From the IMG/VR virus record IMGVR_UViG_3300037042_000214, positions 1 to 40,466 of that record: a DNA stretch of 40,466 nucleotides. One strand, written 5' to 3'. The notes under the pieces were generated by a model. It was given only the letters and a program-made list of their open reading frames with translations, was not told where the DNA came from and did no database searches. Source of the stretch: a virus. Positions 1-9,100 of the stretch are shown one piece after another. Within the stretch, counting starts at the first letter, position 1. Every line of letters begins with the position of its first letter. A program made the translations under genes and the position numbers.

Positions 1-1198
1 CCGCGTGCTCATCGTGTGCCCCGTATCCATCATGCAATCGGCGTGGGTCGCTGACATATTCAAGACGGCCATGCGACTCCGGGTTGGGGTAGCGCACGGT
101 TCACGGGAGCAACGGCGCAAGGTTATCAACGGTGAGTACGACGTAGTCATCATCAACTACGACGGCATACCTATCGTGGAGGACGACATCAAGGGTAAGT
201 TCGACCTCATCGTGCTAGACGAAGCCAACTACGTTAAAACCGCTACGACGAAACGCTGGAAGGCGATCTACCGGCTTGTTCTGCCGGACACATGGTTATG
301 GCTACTGACAGGCACCCCCGCTGCGCAGTCCCCGCTAGACGCGTACGGGTTAGCCCGATTGGTTAGTCCGGCGCGGGTGCCCAAGTTCTTCGGCCAATGG
401 CGCGACAAAGTAATGGTCAAGATCAACATGTACAAGTGGGTACCGTCCCCACGCGCCACGGCGCAGGTTAATGCGGCTCTACAACCCGCGATACGGTTTA
501 CGAAGAAAGAATGTCTTGACTTACCAGACGAAACGTATCAAACTAGAACCATACCTCTCACACCGCAACAGGCTAAGTATTACAAAGAATTTAAGACCAA
601 GATGTTAGTCCGAGCTGCTGGAGAACCTATAACAGCGGTGCACGCGGCGTCGATGTTAAATAAACTTCTCCAACTATCGCTAGGGGCTGTTTACAGCGAT
701 TCAGGAGACGTGATACACTTCGACGGTAGTAACCGCACGAGTGCGCTGCTTGAAGTTGTTGAAGAGGCCAGTAACAAGGTCATTGTGTTCGTGCCGTACC
801 GTCATGCTATCGAACTGGTGACGGCAGCGTTAGAGAAGGAAGGGTATACGGTCGGAATCATCGACGGTAGTGTGCCGCTGGCTAGGCGCACAGCCCTATT
901 TAAGGCGTTCCAAGAGACGCCAGACCCGCATGTAATGGTTATCCAGCCGCAGGCCGCGGCGCATGGTGTGACCCTTACCGCTGCGGACACAGTTGTGTGG
1001 TTTGGCCCGGTGTCATCGGTCGAAACATACTTGCAGGGCAACGCACGGGTGCACCGCGCCGGGCAGACGAACAAAGTCACAGTCGTTAGGTTGTGCGGTT
1101 CTGCTGCGGAGGAGAAGGTGTACAAGTCGTTGGAAATAAAAGGTGGCGCGCAGGAATCCCTGATGTCGCTGTATGAGGATGTTATCAAAGGAGAATGA
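1..1198 (+). CDS. SNF2-type helicase, C-terminal part (cut by window edge)
   Basis: The frame is open to the left edge, so the Walker A end of the protein is missing; the apparent GTG at 5 is probably an internal valine. Visible superfamily 2 motifs, counted from that valine, are a motif Ia-like VLIVCPVS at the edge, motif II DEAN (about 72-75), motif III LTGTP (101-105) and motif VI QGNARVHRAGQ (344-354). The HRxGQ form is typical of the SNF2 branch. Such proteins use ATP to move on double-stranded DNA, and many phages carry short versions without chromatin-binding domains. It is the first visible gene of the plus-strand replication block, and its stop lies 2 nt before the next start, which suggests one operon. 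The SNF2 family call is firm. The exact role in replication or recombination is inferred. Confidence 0.88.
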   Translation, partial: RVLIVCPVSIMQSAWVADIFKTAMRLRVGVAHGSREQRRKVINGEYDVVIINYDGIPIVEDDIKGKFDLIVLDEANYVKTATTKRWKAIYRLVLPDTWLWLLTGTPAAQSPLDAYGLARLVSPARVPKFFGQWRDKVMVKINMYKWVPSPRATAQVNAALQPAIRFTKKECLDLPDETYQTRTIPLTPQQAKYYKEFKTKMLVRAAGEPITAVHAASMLNKLLQLSLGAVYSDSGDVIHFDGSNRTSALLEVVEEASNKVIVFVPYRHAIELVTAALEKEGYTVGIIDGSVPLARRTALFKAFQETPDPHVMVIQPQAAAHGVTLTAADTVVWFGPVSSVETYLQGNARVHRAGQTNKVTVVRLCGSAAEEKVYKSLEIKGGAQESLMSLYEDVIKGE

Positions 1199-1199
1199 A

Positions 1200-1583
1200 A
1201 TGGATGCAAACGCGCTCGTAGATGTGTACATCAAAATCCGCGACAAGCGTGCAGAGCTGAAGGCTGCCTTCGAGGAGAGCGATAAAGGGCTCGTCGAGAA
1301 GCAGGACAAGATCGAGCAAGCTCTGCTGGACCTGTGCAAAGAGCACAACATGGAAAACCTCCGCACGGAGCACGGCACTGCAACACGGGTTGTGCGTGAG
1401 CGTGCGTGGGCAACCGACTGGGAAGCGTTCACCGACTTTGTGCGCGAGCACGAAGCCTTTGGCTTGTTTGAGAAGCGTATCAGCCAAGGCAACTTCCGGG
1501 AGTTTATGGACGACCACCCGGACCTAGTACCCCCTGTAAATATCGACCGGCGTTACGCCATAACTGTGAGAAGGAGTAAGTAA
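1200..1583 (+). CDS. Conserved hypothetical protein, 127 aa
   Basis: I do not recognise a characterised family. The chosen start is the ATG at 1200, preceded by an AAAGGAG site at 1187-1193; an upstream in-frame ATG exists but lies inside the helicase gene. The N-terminal third (about residues 5-50) is rich in Lys, Glu, Leu and Asp with heptad-like spacing and is probably helical or coiled-coil. The rest is mixed and ends in a basic stretch (RRYAITVRRSK). There is no signal peptide or membrane segment. It sits between a helicase and a small DNA-binding protein in the replication operon, and its TAA overlaps the next ATG (TAATG). A DNA-metabolism accessory role is plausible from position only. 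Confidence 0.7.
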   Translation: MDANALVDVYIKIRDKRAELKAAFEESDKGLVEKQDKIEQALLDLCKEHNMENLRTEHGTATRVVRERAWATDWEAFTDFVREHEAFGLFEKRISQGNFREFMDDHPDLVPPVNIDRRYAITVRRSK

Positions 1584-1762
1584 TGGACTCAGGTCTACTT
1601 GATAGCAAGGAAGCAGCCGCGTTCCTTCGTGTATCACCCAGTATGTTAGTCAGTCTTCGCAAGAAGCACGGGCTACCACACATCCAACTTGGCCGTAAGG
1701 TCATGTTTACCAGAGATGCGCTTGTCGCGTACCTCGAATCCCGCACCACCACGCTAATCTAA
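1583..1762 (+). CDS. Small helix-turn-helix (excisionase/MerR-like) DNA-binding protein, 59 aa
   Basis: A compact reading frame whose ATG overlaps the stop of the previous gene (TAATG), with AAGGAG about 6 nt upstream. The layout matches the HTH_17/excisionase type: LLDSKEAAAFLRVSPSMLVS forms the helix-turn-helix (residues about 5-24), followed by a basic recognition segment (LRKKHG), then the usual wing (LGRKVMFTRDALVAYLES). Proteins of this family bind DNA as small architectural factors or transcription regulators, and phage members include excisionases. No integrase is visible here, so I do not call it an excisionase. Its place in the replication operon suggests a regulator of phage transcription or replication. 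Family call firm, role inferred. Confidence 0.82.
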   Translation: MDSGLLDSKEAAAFLRVSPSMLVSLRKKHGLPHIQLGRKVMFTRDALVAYLESRTTTLI

Positions 1763-1773
1763 GGAGCATTACT

Positions 1774-2664
1774 ATGGCAAATGATATGACTTTGTTTAAG
1801 GGCGCTATGCCCTCCTTCCTGAAGAACGTCGGCATCGACGAAACCACCAAGAAGCTGCTGGGCAGCGGTATGGGTGGCAAGCGCATCTCCGTCAAGGGCG
1901 GTGTGTTCCGTATGATCGCCGAAGGCGAAGAAGTTGCGGTCAATGAAGACCGCGCCATGAACGTTATTGTGGTTGAAGCCTCTGACCACGTGGCCCGTAC
2001 GTTCTACGCTGGGCAGTACAAAGAGGGCGAATTTACCGGCCCCGTCTGCTGGTCGGCTGACGGTAAAGCCCCGTCCGAAACCATCGCGTCCCCGCAGTTC
2101 TCCAACTGCGATAAGTGCCCGCAGAATATCAAGGGCTCTGGTCAAGGCGAGTCTAAGGCGTGCCGCTACTCTCGTAAGCTGGCCGTGGTACTGGACGGCG
2201 ATGTCGGTGGTGACGTGTACTCCCTGACCCTTGCAGCAACTTCTATGTTCGGCAAAGCAGACGGCGACAAGCTCCCGTTCGAGGCGTATGTACGCTACCT
2301 CGCTTCGCACAACGCGCCGGTTACGGCTGTGGTTACGGAGATGCGTTTCGACATCAAGTCTCCGGTACCTAAGCTGTTCTTCAGCCCGGTGCGCGTGCTT
2401 ACGGACGACGAGTGGGAAACCTGCCGCGAGAAAGCTGCGACCCCCGAAGCTAAGGCAGCGGTGACTGTGTCGTTTGCTGCGGAAAAGGCAGCTGCTCCGG
2501 CAGCACGCCCTAAGGCAATCACCAAGCCGAAGCCCCTCGCGGAGCCTGTTGCAGAGCCGGAAGAGGAGGAAATCGCGCCTGTTAAGGTTGAGAAGAAAGC
2601 CAAGCCCGCCGCCGTAGCAGAGACGGACGATCTGGCTGATCTGATCGACGAGTGGTCTAAGTAA
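1774..2664 (+). CDS. Probable phage single-stranded DNA-binding protein, 296 aa
   Basis: The start ATG at 1774 follows AAGGAG at 1761-1766. The N-terminal two thirds (about 1-215) look like a compact beta-rich domain and contain a cysteine cluster (NCDKCPQN... ACRYSRK) that could bind zinc. From about 230 the protein becomes an Ala/Pro/Lys/Glu linker and ends in an acidic tip with aromatic residues (DDLADLIDEWSK). A folded domain plus flexible linker plus acidic tail is the plan of T7 gp2.5-type and bacterial SSB proteins, where the tail recruits replication partners. I recall similar proteins in other marine or freshwater phages, mostly unnamed. It sits upstream of the primase-helicase. The ssDNA-binding role is inferred from architecture and context. 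Confidence 0.6.
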   Translation: MANDMTLFKGAMPSFLKNVGIDETTKKLLGSGMGGKRISVKGGVFRMIAEGEEVAVNEDRAMNVIVVEASDHVARTFYAGQYKEGEFTGPVCWSADGKAPSETIASPQFSNCDKCPQNIKGSGQGESKACRYSRKLAVVLDGDVGGDVYSLTLAATSMFGKADGDKLPFEAYVRYLASHNAPVTAVVTEMRFDIKSPVPKLFFSPVRVLTDDEWETCREKAATPEAKAAVTVSFAAEKAAAPAARPKAITKPKPLAEPVAEPEEEEIAPVKVEKKAKPAAVAETDDLADLIDEWSK

Positions 2665-2669
2665 CCAAC

Positions 2670-2687
2670 GGGGGGCTTCGGCCCCCC
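2670..2687 (+). promoter_or_regulatory. GC-rich UUCG hairpin between genes
   Basis: Six G and one C, a TTCG loop, then G and six C form a perfect 7-bp stem with the very stable UUCG tetraloop. It lies 5 nt after the ssDNA-binding gene and before the next ribosome site (AAAGGAG at 2690-2696). No T run follows, so it is not a normal intrinsic terminator. A likely role is to protect the 3' end of the upstream message or to partly attenuate transcription. Confidence 0.6.
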
Positions 2688-2703
2688 ATAAAGGAGAACA
2701 CGA

Positions 2704-2943
2704 ATGGAAAGCAACGTTAATTCCCCCGCCCACTATATGCAGGGCGGCATCGAGACAATCGACGCTATCGAAGCAGCGTTATCCCCTGAAGAGTTCCGCG
2801 GCTACTTGAAAGGTAACATCCTCAAGTACGTGCACCGCGAGCGCCTAAAAGGACAGACAGAGTCGATTATGAAGGCCGAGTGGTACGCTAAACGGCTGAT
2901 TCAGTTCGACAATAAAAACCCATTGCAGATGTCCTTGTTTTGA
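2704..2943 (+). CDS. DUF3310 family protein (T7 gp1.7-related), 79 aa
   Basis: The start ATG at 2704 follows AAAGGAGAACACGA. The sequence fits DUF3310: an N-terminal SPAHYMQGGIETIDAIEA, a central FRGYLKGNILKYVHR and a C-terminal KAEWYAKRLI helix. The family is small and helical and is found in many phages. In T7 the same domain is part of gp1.7, reported as an unusual nucleotide kinase. The protein here is only the DUF3310 core and has no P-loop, so kinase activity should not be assumed. It is the last gene before a terminator-like structure, which separates it from the primase-helicase. A role in nucleotide metabolism during replication is possible. Confidence 0.8.
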   Translation: MESNVNSPAHYMQGGIETIDAIEAALSPEEFRGYLKGNILKYVHRERLKGQTESIMKAEWYAKRLIQFDNKNPLQMSLF

Positions 2944-2977
2944 TAACGGGCATCTGATACCCTGAAATTTCCGCTTA

Positions 2978-3043
2978 AGAGAACGGCTAGGGCGACGGCC
3001 CGAACTACAGAGGCACCGCTGCCGCCGTTCTCTCCCTTTTTTT
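2978..3043 (+). terminator. Branched terminator-like structure upstream of the primase gene
   Basis: The 10-bp arm AGAGAACGGC (2978-2987) pairs perfectly with GCCGTTCTCT (3024-3033). CCC and seven T (3037-3043) follow, as in an intrinsic terminator. Inside the loop a second hairpin forms (GGGC 2990-2993, GCCC 2998-3001, loop GACG). The large branched loop is unusual for a simple terminator. It could terminate partially, or switch between forms before the downstream primase gene, which has a weak ribosome site (AAGGTG) and a GTG start. Confidence 0.6.
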
Positions 3044-3064
3044 GGTGCAGAATCAAGGTGCTAG

Positions 3065-5911
3065 GTGAATAGACAAGAATTCTTTTCGGTTGTAGTACCA
3101 CTGGATGGGTACTACTGCGTAGCAGGGGCACGGAACGGACGGCTGCATCACAAGTTCGCTTCGAGCGTAGAAGAGATAGAGGAGCTCGTAGAGACGCTAG
3201 TGGCCGGTAAGTACGACGTGTACTTCGCGTGCTCATCCTTTAAGACCAAGGAGCGGTCCCAAGACAACGCAATGGGGGCCCGTAGTTTCTGGCTCGACAT
3301 CGACTGCGGTGAGTCCAAGGCCAAGCCCGACAAGCACGGGCGCATCGGCGGGTACGCAACCCAAGAGTTAGGGTTAGAAGCCCTGCACGAGTTCTGTAGC
3401 GCAACCGGTCTGCCGGTACCGTGGGTGAATAACTCTGGGCGCGGATGGCACGCGTTCTGGATGCTGGATAACGACATACCTGCCGCCGAGTGGGTTGTTA
3501 CGGCGGACCGCCTCAAAGCCGCGACGCGTAAGTACGGGCTCATTGCTGACCCTGCTGTCACCGCGGATTCTGCACGCATACTGCGGGTGCCGGGCACGCT
3601 GAACTACAAAGACCCGAGCGCCCCGCTGGATGTGGTTGTGCACCAGACAGCCGAGCCTGTACCCTACACGCGGTTCAAAGCCATACTGGAAGGGCTCGAC
3701 CTTCCGACCGCGAAGCCGCGCATGTCAGGCACGTTGTTCGAGGGCGCGAAGGCACGTGCGCTGGACCCGGTTACGCAGGCGCTGCTGTCTAATAGCGTGA
3801 GTCGGTTCTCCACCATCGCTATGAAAAGCCTCAAGGGCACCGGGTGCGCGCAGATCAAGAACCTCATCCAGAACCAAGAGGACATCGACGAGCCGCTGTG
3901 GCGCGCCGGGCTGTCTATCGCATGGACATGCGTGGACAAGGATACAGCCATCCACAAGCTGTCCAATAGGCACCCAGAATACGACGCGGCGTATACACTA
4001 GAAAAGGCGGGGTTAACAAAAGGACCCTACAGGTGCGACACATTCGCCGAGCTTTCTCCGGGCCTTTGTGAAGGATGCACCCTGAAGCTCTCATCCCCGA
4101 TACAGATCGGAAAAGAAATAGAAGAATATGATTATAAAGCGAAAGTCGAGGAGACTTCAGAACTACCCCCCACAGAGTCTCAAGACGTGTCACCCGAGGA
4201 ATCCGAAGCTGTACTGGACTCCTTGGTAACGTACACCCCACCGTTCCCTTACTTCCGCGGTAAGAACGGGGGCTTATATCGTAAGGGCAAAGACGAAGAT
4301 CCTGATCGTCTCATATACGACTACGACATATACATTACCAAGCGCATCGACGACCCGGTAGACGGCATGTGCGCAGAGATCAACCTGCACACGCCCGTGG
4401 ATGGCCACCGTCGGTTCGTTGCACCTTGCAGCCACATCAACTCCCAAGACAAGTTCAGAGATCTTATGAGCAAGAACGGGGTGATGGCCAACGCAAAAGG
4501 AATGGGGGAGCTCATGCAGTACCACATCGACTTCGTGAAAGAACTACAGCGTAGAGGGCAGAAGCCCGACATGGCGCGACTGCAGTTCGGCTGGTCGGAC
4601 AAGGACACTAAGTTCGTCATCGGCAACCGCGAAATATCAAGCAAGAAAGTGCAGTACAGCCCTGCGTCCAGCTTCACGGTGAACGTCATCCCGTTCTACG
4701 AGCAGAAGGGCAGCATTGAGGAGTGGAAGAAGTCGTTTAACGTGATGGTTGGCGACGAGAACAGCGCACAAGCGTTCGCGCTTATGTCCACCTTCGGCTC
4801 CCCGCTCATCAAGTTTACGGGTGTGAAAGGCGCGATGATCTCGCTCGTCAGTAACGCATCGGGCACCGGCAAGACGACCATCCTCAAACTAATCAACAGC
4901 GTGTGGGGGCACCCTACCGAGTCTATGCTGCAGAAGGACGACACCTACATGTCCAAGCAGAACCGCCTCGGGGTGCTTAACAACATCTGCGCCACCATCG
5001 ACGAGATTACGAACATGCGGCCCGAGGAAGTGTCGGACACCGTGTACTCTGTGACGACGGGCCGGGGGCGCAACCGTATGGAGTCGTCTACCAACCGCGA
5101 GCGCCTTAACACGACCCGGTGGTCGCTTATCGCGGTGACTACGGGCAACTCGTTCCTGAGCGATAAGCTGGGTGCACTCAAGTCCACCCCGGATGGTGAG
5201 CTGATGCGCCTGTTGGAGATCGAAGTCAAACTAGCCGACAACCCAGACGCGGCCCGCCTGTTAGAGGCACTAGAGGAGAACTATGGACTAGCTGGTGACA
5301 TCTACATCCAGTACGTTCTCCAGAACCTCCCTGACATCGTGGCGATGATAGACAAGGTAAAGCGGCGTATCATCAAGGACTCCAACGCGCAACGCAAAGA
5401 ACGGCACTGGGTCAGCGTGGCGGCAAGCAACATCGTAGGTGGTGTGGTCGCTCAGAAACTGGGCCTGCACGACTACAACATGAAGGCCGTCTACCGATGG
5501 GCCGTGGCGTACTTCTCGACCATGCGCAGCACGGCGGAGTCACACATCGTGGATACCGCACACATACTGGGCGAGTTCCTTAACGAGAACATCAGCGCGT
5601 ATCTGGTCATGGACGCAACGCGGATAAACATCACGTCTGGCACGCACGTCGTGAAAGCGGTGCACCACAAGGTATCAGCTAGGTATGAGAACGACACCAA
5701 CACCCTGTACGTGTCGAAGAAGGAGTTTAAGGAATACTGCGTCAGTCGCCAGATGAGCTTAGAACGGGCGCTTAAGGAGTGCAGTGTGGACTACGCGTTC
5801 GTCGGGGCCGCCAAAAAGAGAATGGCTGCGGGCACAGGCGTATCGGCACCTGCCGTGGAGGTTTTCCAGTTCCGGGCTACCCCTACCACAGCGGGGTTGC
5901 TAGATGCTTAA
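3065..5911 (+). CDS. Primase-polymerase / DUF927-like superfamily 3 helicase fusion, 948 aa
   Basis: A replication protein with two enzyme halves. The N-terminal half is an archaeo-eukaryotic primase-type domain: FWLDID with the metal-binding D78xD80, SGRGWHAFW (about 124-132, H129) and ADSARILRVPGTLNYK (about 167-182). The C-terminal half has Walker A SNASGTGKTT (about 596-605) and Walker B CATIDE (D646/E647), followed by an NTTRWSLIAVTTGNSF segment, as in the DUF927 helicases of phages and mobile elements. Together they would prime and unwind the replication fork. The start is GTG with only a weak AAGGTG upstream and follows the 2978-3043 structure, so expression may be controlled there. 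Its stop overlaps the next gene's ATG (ATGCTTAA). Domain calls are firm; primase activity is inferred from conserved residues. Confidence 0.88.
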   Translation: MNRQEFFSVVVPLDGYYCVAGARNGRLHHKFASSVEEIEELVETLVAGKYDVYFACSSFKTKERSQDNAMGARSFWLDIDCGESKAKPDKHGRIGGYATQELGLEALHEFCSATGLPVPWVNNSGRGWHAFWMLDNDIPAAEWVVTADRLKAATRKYGLIADPAVTADSARILRVPGTLNYKDPSAPLDVVVHQTAEPVPYTRFKAILEGLDLPTAKPRMSGTLFEGAKARALDPVTQALLSNSVSRFSTIAMKSLKGTGCAQIKNLIQNQEDIDEPLWRAGLSIAWTCVDKDTAIHKLSNRHPEYDAAYTLEKAGLTKGPYRCDTFAELSPGLCEGCTLKLSSPIQIGKEIEEYDYKAKVEETSELPPTESQDVSPEESEAVLDSLVTYTPPFPYFRGKNGGLYRKGKDEDPDRLIYDYDIYITKRIDDPVDGMCAEINLHTPVDGHRRFVAPCSHINSQDKFRDLMSKNGVMANAKGMGELMQYHIDFVKELQRRGQKPDMARLQFGWSDKDTKFVIGNREISSKKVQYSPASSFTVNVIPFYEQKGSIEEWKKSFNVMVGDENSAQAFALMSTFGSPLIKFTGVKGAMISLVSNASGTGKTTILKLINSVWGHPTESMLQKDDTYMSKQNRLGVLNNICATIDEITNMRPEEVSDTVYSVTTGRGRNRMESSTNRERLNTTRWSLIAVTTGNSFLSDKLGALKSTPDGELMRLLEIEVKLADNPDAARLLEALEENYGLAGDIYIQYVLQNLPDIVAMIDKVKRRIIKDSNAQRKERHWVSVAASNIVGGVVAQKLGLHDYNMKAVYRWAVAYFSTMRSTAESHIVDTAHILGEFLNENISAYLVMDATRINITSGTHVVKAVHHKVSARYENDTNTLYVSKKEFKEYCVSRQMSLERALKECSVDYAFVGAAKKRMAAGTGVSAPAVEVFQFRATPTTAGLLDA

Positions 5912-6101
5912 CTGGAACGTGTACGCGACTATGTCGCAGATGCAGCCGGGGGACAGCTTCTTCATCCCTTGTGTCGACTGCGACCCCCTGCGTAGGAAGA
6001 TAAGCAAGACCGCAGACTCCATGCGGCTACGGGTAAACATCCGGTTCGTGGTCGAAGGCGAGATACAAGGGCTACGGACGTTTTTGCTTGAGACGGTATG
6101 A
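5904..6101 (+). CDS. Small hypothetical protein, 65 aa
   Basis: The ATG at 5904 overlaps the end of the primase-helicase gene, so it is probably translationally coupled. No known family was recognised. The protein is soluble-looking, with a CVDCDPLRRKISK segment and a C-terminal half that looks beta-rich (LRVNIRFVVEGEIQGLRTFLLETV). The CxxC pair is too little for a zinc-finger call. It is the last gene of the plus-strand operon. The layout resembles small phage proteins that contain a short AbrB- or HTH-like core, but I cannot support that. Confidence 0.6.
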   Translation: MLNWNVYATMSQMQPGDSFFIPCVDCDPLRRKISKTADSMRLRVNIRFVVEGEIQGLRTFLLETV

Positions 6102-6118
6102 CACGCCGGGTATATAAT
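6088..6118 (+). promoter_or_regulatory. Candidate sigma70 promoter at the end of the early operon
   Basis: A perfect -10 box TATAAT lies at 6113-6118 with a -35-like TTGAGA at 6088-6093; the spacer is 19 nt, longer than the preferred 17. The predicted start is near 6125, about 70 nt before a strong terminator, with no gene between. If active it would make only a short RNA. The long spacer makes this uncertain. Confidence 0.4.
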
Positions 6119-6124
6119 GCCAGC

Positions 6125-6193
6125 GCGAGGTTACCTCCTTTTCCTCGTGTGTCTCTCCTCCCTTTTCCCCGGCTCCGCGCCGGGGTATTTTTT
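6125..6193 (+). ncRNA. Candidate small RNA with an anti-Shine-Dalgarno motif
   Basis: A possible ~69-nt transcript between the candidate promoter (6088-6118) and the terminator (6167-6193). It contains ACCTCCTT (6133-6140), identical to the anti-Shine-Dalgarno core at the 3' end of 16S rRNA, and a second pyrimidine run TCTCCTCCC (6154-6162). A weak CGAGG/CCTCG stem could display the first motif. Such an RNA could pair with the AAGGAG/GGAGG sites of the phage's own messages. It might instead be only the 3' untranslated end of the operon transcript. Confidence 0.35.
6167..6193 (+). terminator. Intrinsic terminator of the plus-strand replication operon
   Basis: CCCCGGC (6167-6173) pairs with GCCGGGG (6179-6185) around a TCCGC loop, and TATTTTTT follows to 6193. 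This is a strong intrinsic terminator for plus-strand transcripts. The tail overlaps the stop codon of the convergent giant gene on the minus strand. Read on the minus strand the stem is not followed by T, so it works in one direction only. Confidence 0.85.
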
Positions 6194-9100
6194 ACAGCAC
6201 CCGCTCGCGTAGCCCCTTGATGTCCAGCTGCTTTATGTAGGCCGCTTCAATTTCCTTCATTCGGCGGATCTCGGTCGTCTTCTCGTCGTTCGGCATGTCG
6301 CTCTCCGTGACGATCCTTATGCGCTTACGAATTTTAGCGAGCTGGTCTGACACGCGCTCAAGCTGCTTGTTCGCTACCAACTGCTCCCGGTGTGCCTCGA
6401 CGTACTTATGGTATTCCTCTACGTTGCCTTCGCTCTTGAGAGCGTTTGCCGTAGTCGCTATCTTAGACAGCCTCGCCATCGCGTCGTACATGTCGTTGCG
6501 TTCGGAGTTGTTAAACTCACGTGCACCCGGCATCGTAAACCCGGGGATAGACGCAGCGAAGTCCTTGGCGCTCATCGCCGGGCGGCCACCTACGGTCGAG
6601 GCAACGATGTTGGTCGTGAGCAAGCCCATCGCCCCAGCAGCACCGAACATGCCGCGAAGGAAGTGGTCGACCCGCACCGGGGACGCGATGGCGATATTAC
6701 CTAGACCGACAGCCTCCATAGTCTCACCCCAACCCCGAGCCAGCGAGCTGGTGCTCGACCCGAACTGCCGCCACGCATCCACCTTACTCAATGAGAAGCC
6801 CACAAGAGCGTCGCCCGTGAACAGGTTGTGGTTCATAGCCTGCTCTGCGAGCTGCCGTACGGGAGCAGGGAGCGGTTCCGGCATAGCGGCAGCGCCGATC
6901 AGCAACGTGGAAGCCGCGGTGTACAGCCGTTTGGAGTCTACCGAGGCGGAGTCCGTGGTCTGGTTGTACATCATCTCAACCGCGATGGGCAGCAGGTTGG
7001 TCAGACTGGGACGACGGGGGATACCCCAACCGCCCATACCCGGGATCGTAAGCTGCCGCGCCCGCTGCTCAGGGCTCATGTTCTGGTACTCTTCGTCGTC
7101 CCCCGCGGCCATAGCGAACAGCAGGCCAAGAGCAGCCAGCATGGATGCGTTCTGCAAGTAGCGTTTGTACACCTCTCCGCGTGACTGCGATGTCAACCCT
7201 CTGCCGCCTAGCACCGCGAGATCCGCCCGCATCGAAGCCATAGCCGCCGTAAAGAACGGGGTGTATGCAGCGAAGAACGTAAGCGTCTTGCTGTTCGTCT
7301 TACGACGGAAGTTGATGATGTCCGCAGCCAGCTTGATCGCGTCCGTTTCCGACCACCCAGCGTCTTTTGCCGTGATGTACAGCGCCTGCCGGATAGCGTT
7401 GTCCGAGTGCATGGCTTGCTCTAGGCCCCAGTCGCGGGCCTTCGCAAACATCGACCTGTCTTTAGCCTCGTCGCCGTGGTACCCGGTAGCTTTCTTGAGG
7501 TACTCCGACTGCAGCACGCCAACGTCCGTACCCGAACCGGCGAACCCGCGTGCCCGTAGTACTTTGTGCGCTTCAGTTCTCTCGCCGCGCACGAGCGCAG
7601 CCATCTCTTTTGCGACAAGCCCCGGCAACTTAGCAGCGAACGAAGGCGGTAGCCCGGAGTTCAGCATCGCGGTCTGCGTGTCCATAAAAAGCTGCTTCGC
7701 TGAGAACGTAGGCGCGGCAATGATGGAGTTACGGAATATCTGGTTGAACACCCGGACGAACTTGGATACCTCAGGGTCCGCCAAGTTGGCGTTGAACATC
7801 GCGGCTTCTAGCGGGTTGTCGAACAACGCGTACTTCTTAACCCCGTTGTCGAAGAACCGCACGGTGCGGTTTTCAGCGCCTAGCTTCGCGTCCCCAACGT
7901 ACTCCGCGGCACCGAACTTAACTGCGTCGGCGATCAAGGTGCTTGTTGTGGCGTTGCGCATACTGTTGTGCAGCATGTACATAGCCCACTGCTCGAAGTT
8001 GTCCGTCAGGTCCGTCACCTCACGCTCGGAGCCCTTGAACGGCGCTTGCTTGTATGTAGGCTGCAGCTTGCTGGTCACATAAGCGCGGGCCTCATCCATA
8101 CTGGCTTGCTCGTCCTCGGAGAACTCCCGGCGGAATGGTATCCAGTCAGCGTTCTCGAGCAGGGTATCAGCGGTCGCACGCGCCCATACGCCAGACTGCA
8201 CCGCGAAGTCCGCGATCCACTTGCGCATACCGTTCTTCAGACGGACGACCTCTTCGATCTCCGGGTAGGCACCGAACAGCTCCAGCCGCTTGGTAGCGGT
8301 GTCGCGGTCCATATGCCTCGGCACGCGCATCTCTGCGGTCTCACGGAGCTGCTTAGCGGCCTTGGTCTTGCCTGCGGCCTCCAGAGCAGCGGCTCGCTCC
8401 ATCGCGTTGTCGTACGCTTTGTACAACCCTTCCACGCGCCGTGCTTCCATAGCGGAGTTAGCGAATAACCGCGCCTCGTGGTACGTCAGCCCGTGGACCT
8501 TCGCCATGTCCAGCAACTGCTGCTGGATAGCGTTACCACTGAATTCCGAATTTGTAGCCTTGAAGTACCCATCGGTGCCCATCTCTGCACCGCCACCCTC
8601 CAGCGCGTACCCCGTGACAGCACGTAAGTGGCCAATCTGAGCGATCAGCCCCAGCTTCGTGGCCATCTCCCCCGCCTCGTAGTCCTCAGTCCTCGCCCGG
8701 ATACGCTTCTCGGTCGCGTATGCCACATCCAACTTGGACATAGTCCAGTCGTACGCGTTCGAAGCAAGGGTCTTGGTGGGAGTGTATCCGGCCATAGCGG
8801 CCTTAACCTTGGCACTGGCAGGCCGGTTGTCTACTGGCGGTGCTACATACCCAGTATCCGCAAGGATACGACCGCCTTCTGACGCAGTTGCCTCCGGTGC
8901 AGATTTACGTGCGGTGATGTTCGAACTAGTGGCGCTGTACGACCCGTCATTCCCTACAGCAGACTTAACCTGCGTTGGGTTGTACGCAACCAGCTCTGTT
9001 AGTTCGCCGTCGCGGTACTGCATCAACCCGTCGTAGCCTTGCGCCCGTGCGCGGGTCATCACCTGCTTGCCGACGTATCCTTGCTCGTCGTAGGCTTTCT

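Noticed and set aside
1583-1762. Excisionase of a temperate phage
   Set aside because: The fold fits, but no integrase, attachment site or repressor-lysogeny block is visible, so only the DNA-binding family is called.
2670-2687. UUCG hairpin as a true terminator
   Set aside because: There is no T run after the stem and the next gene's ribosome site follows at once, so it is listed as a regulatory hairpin instead.
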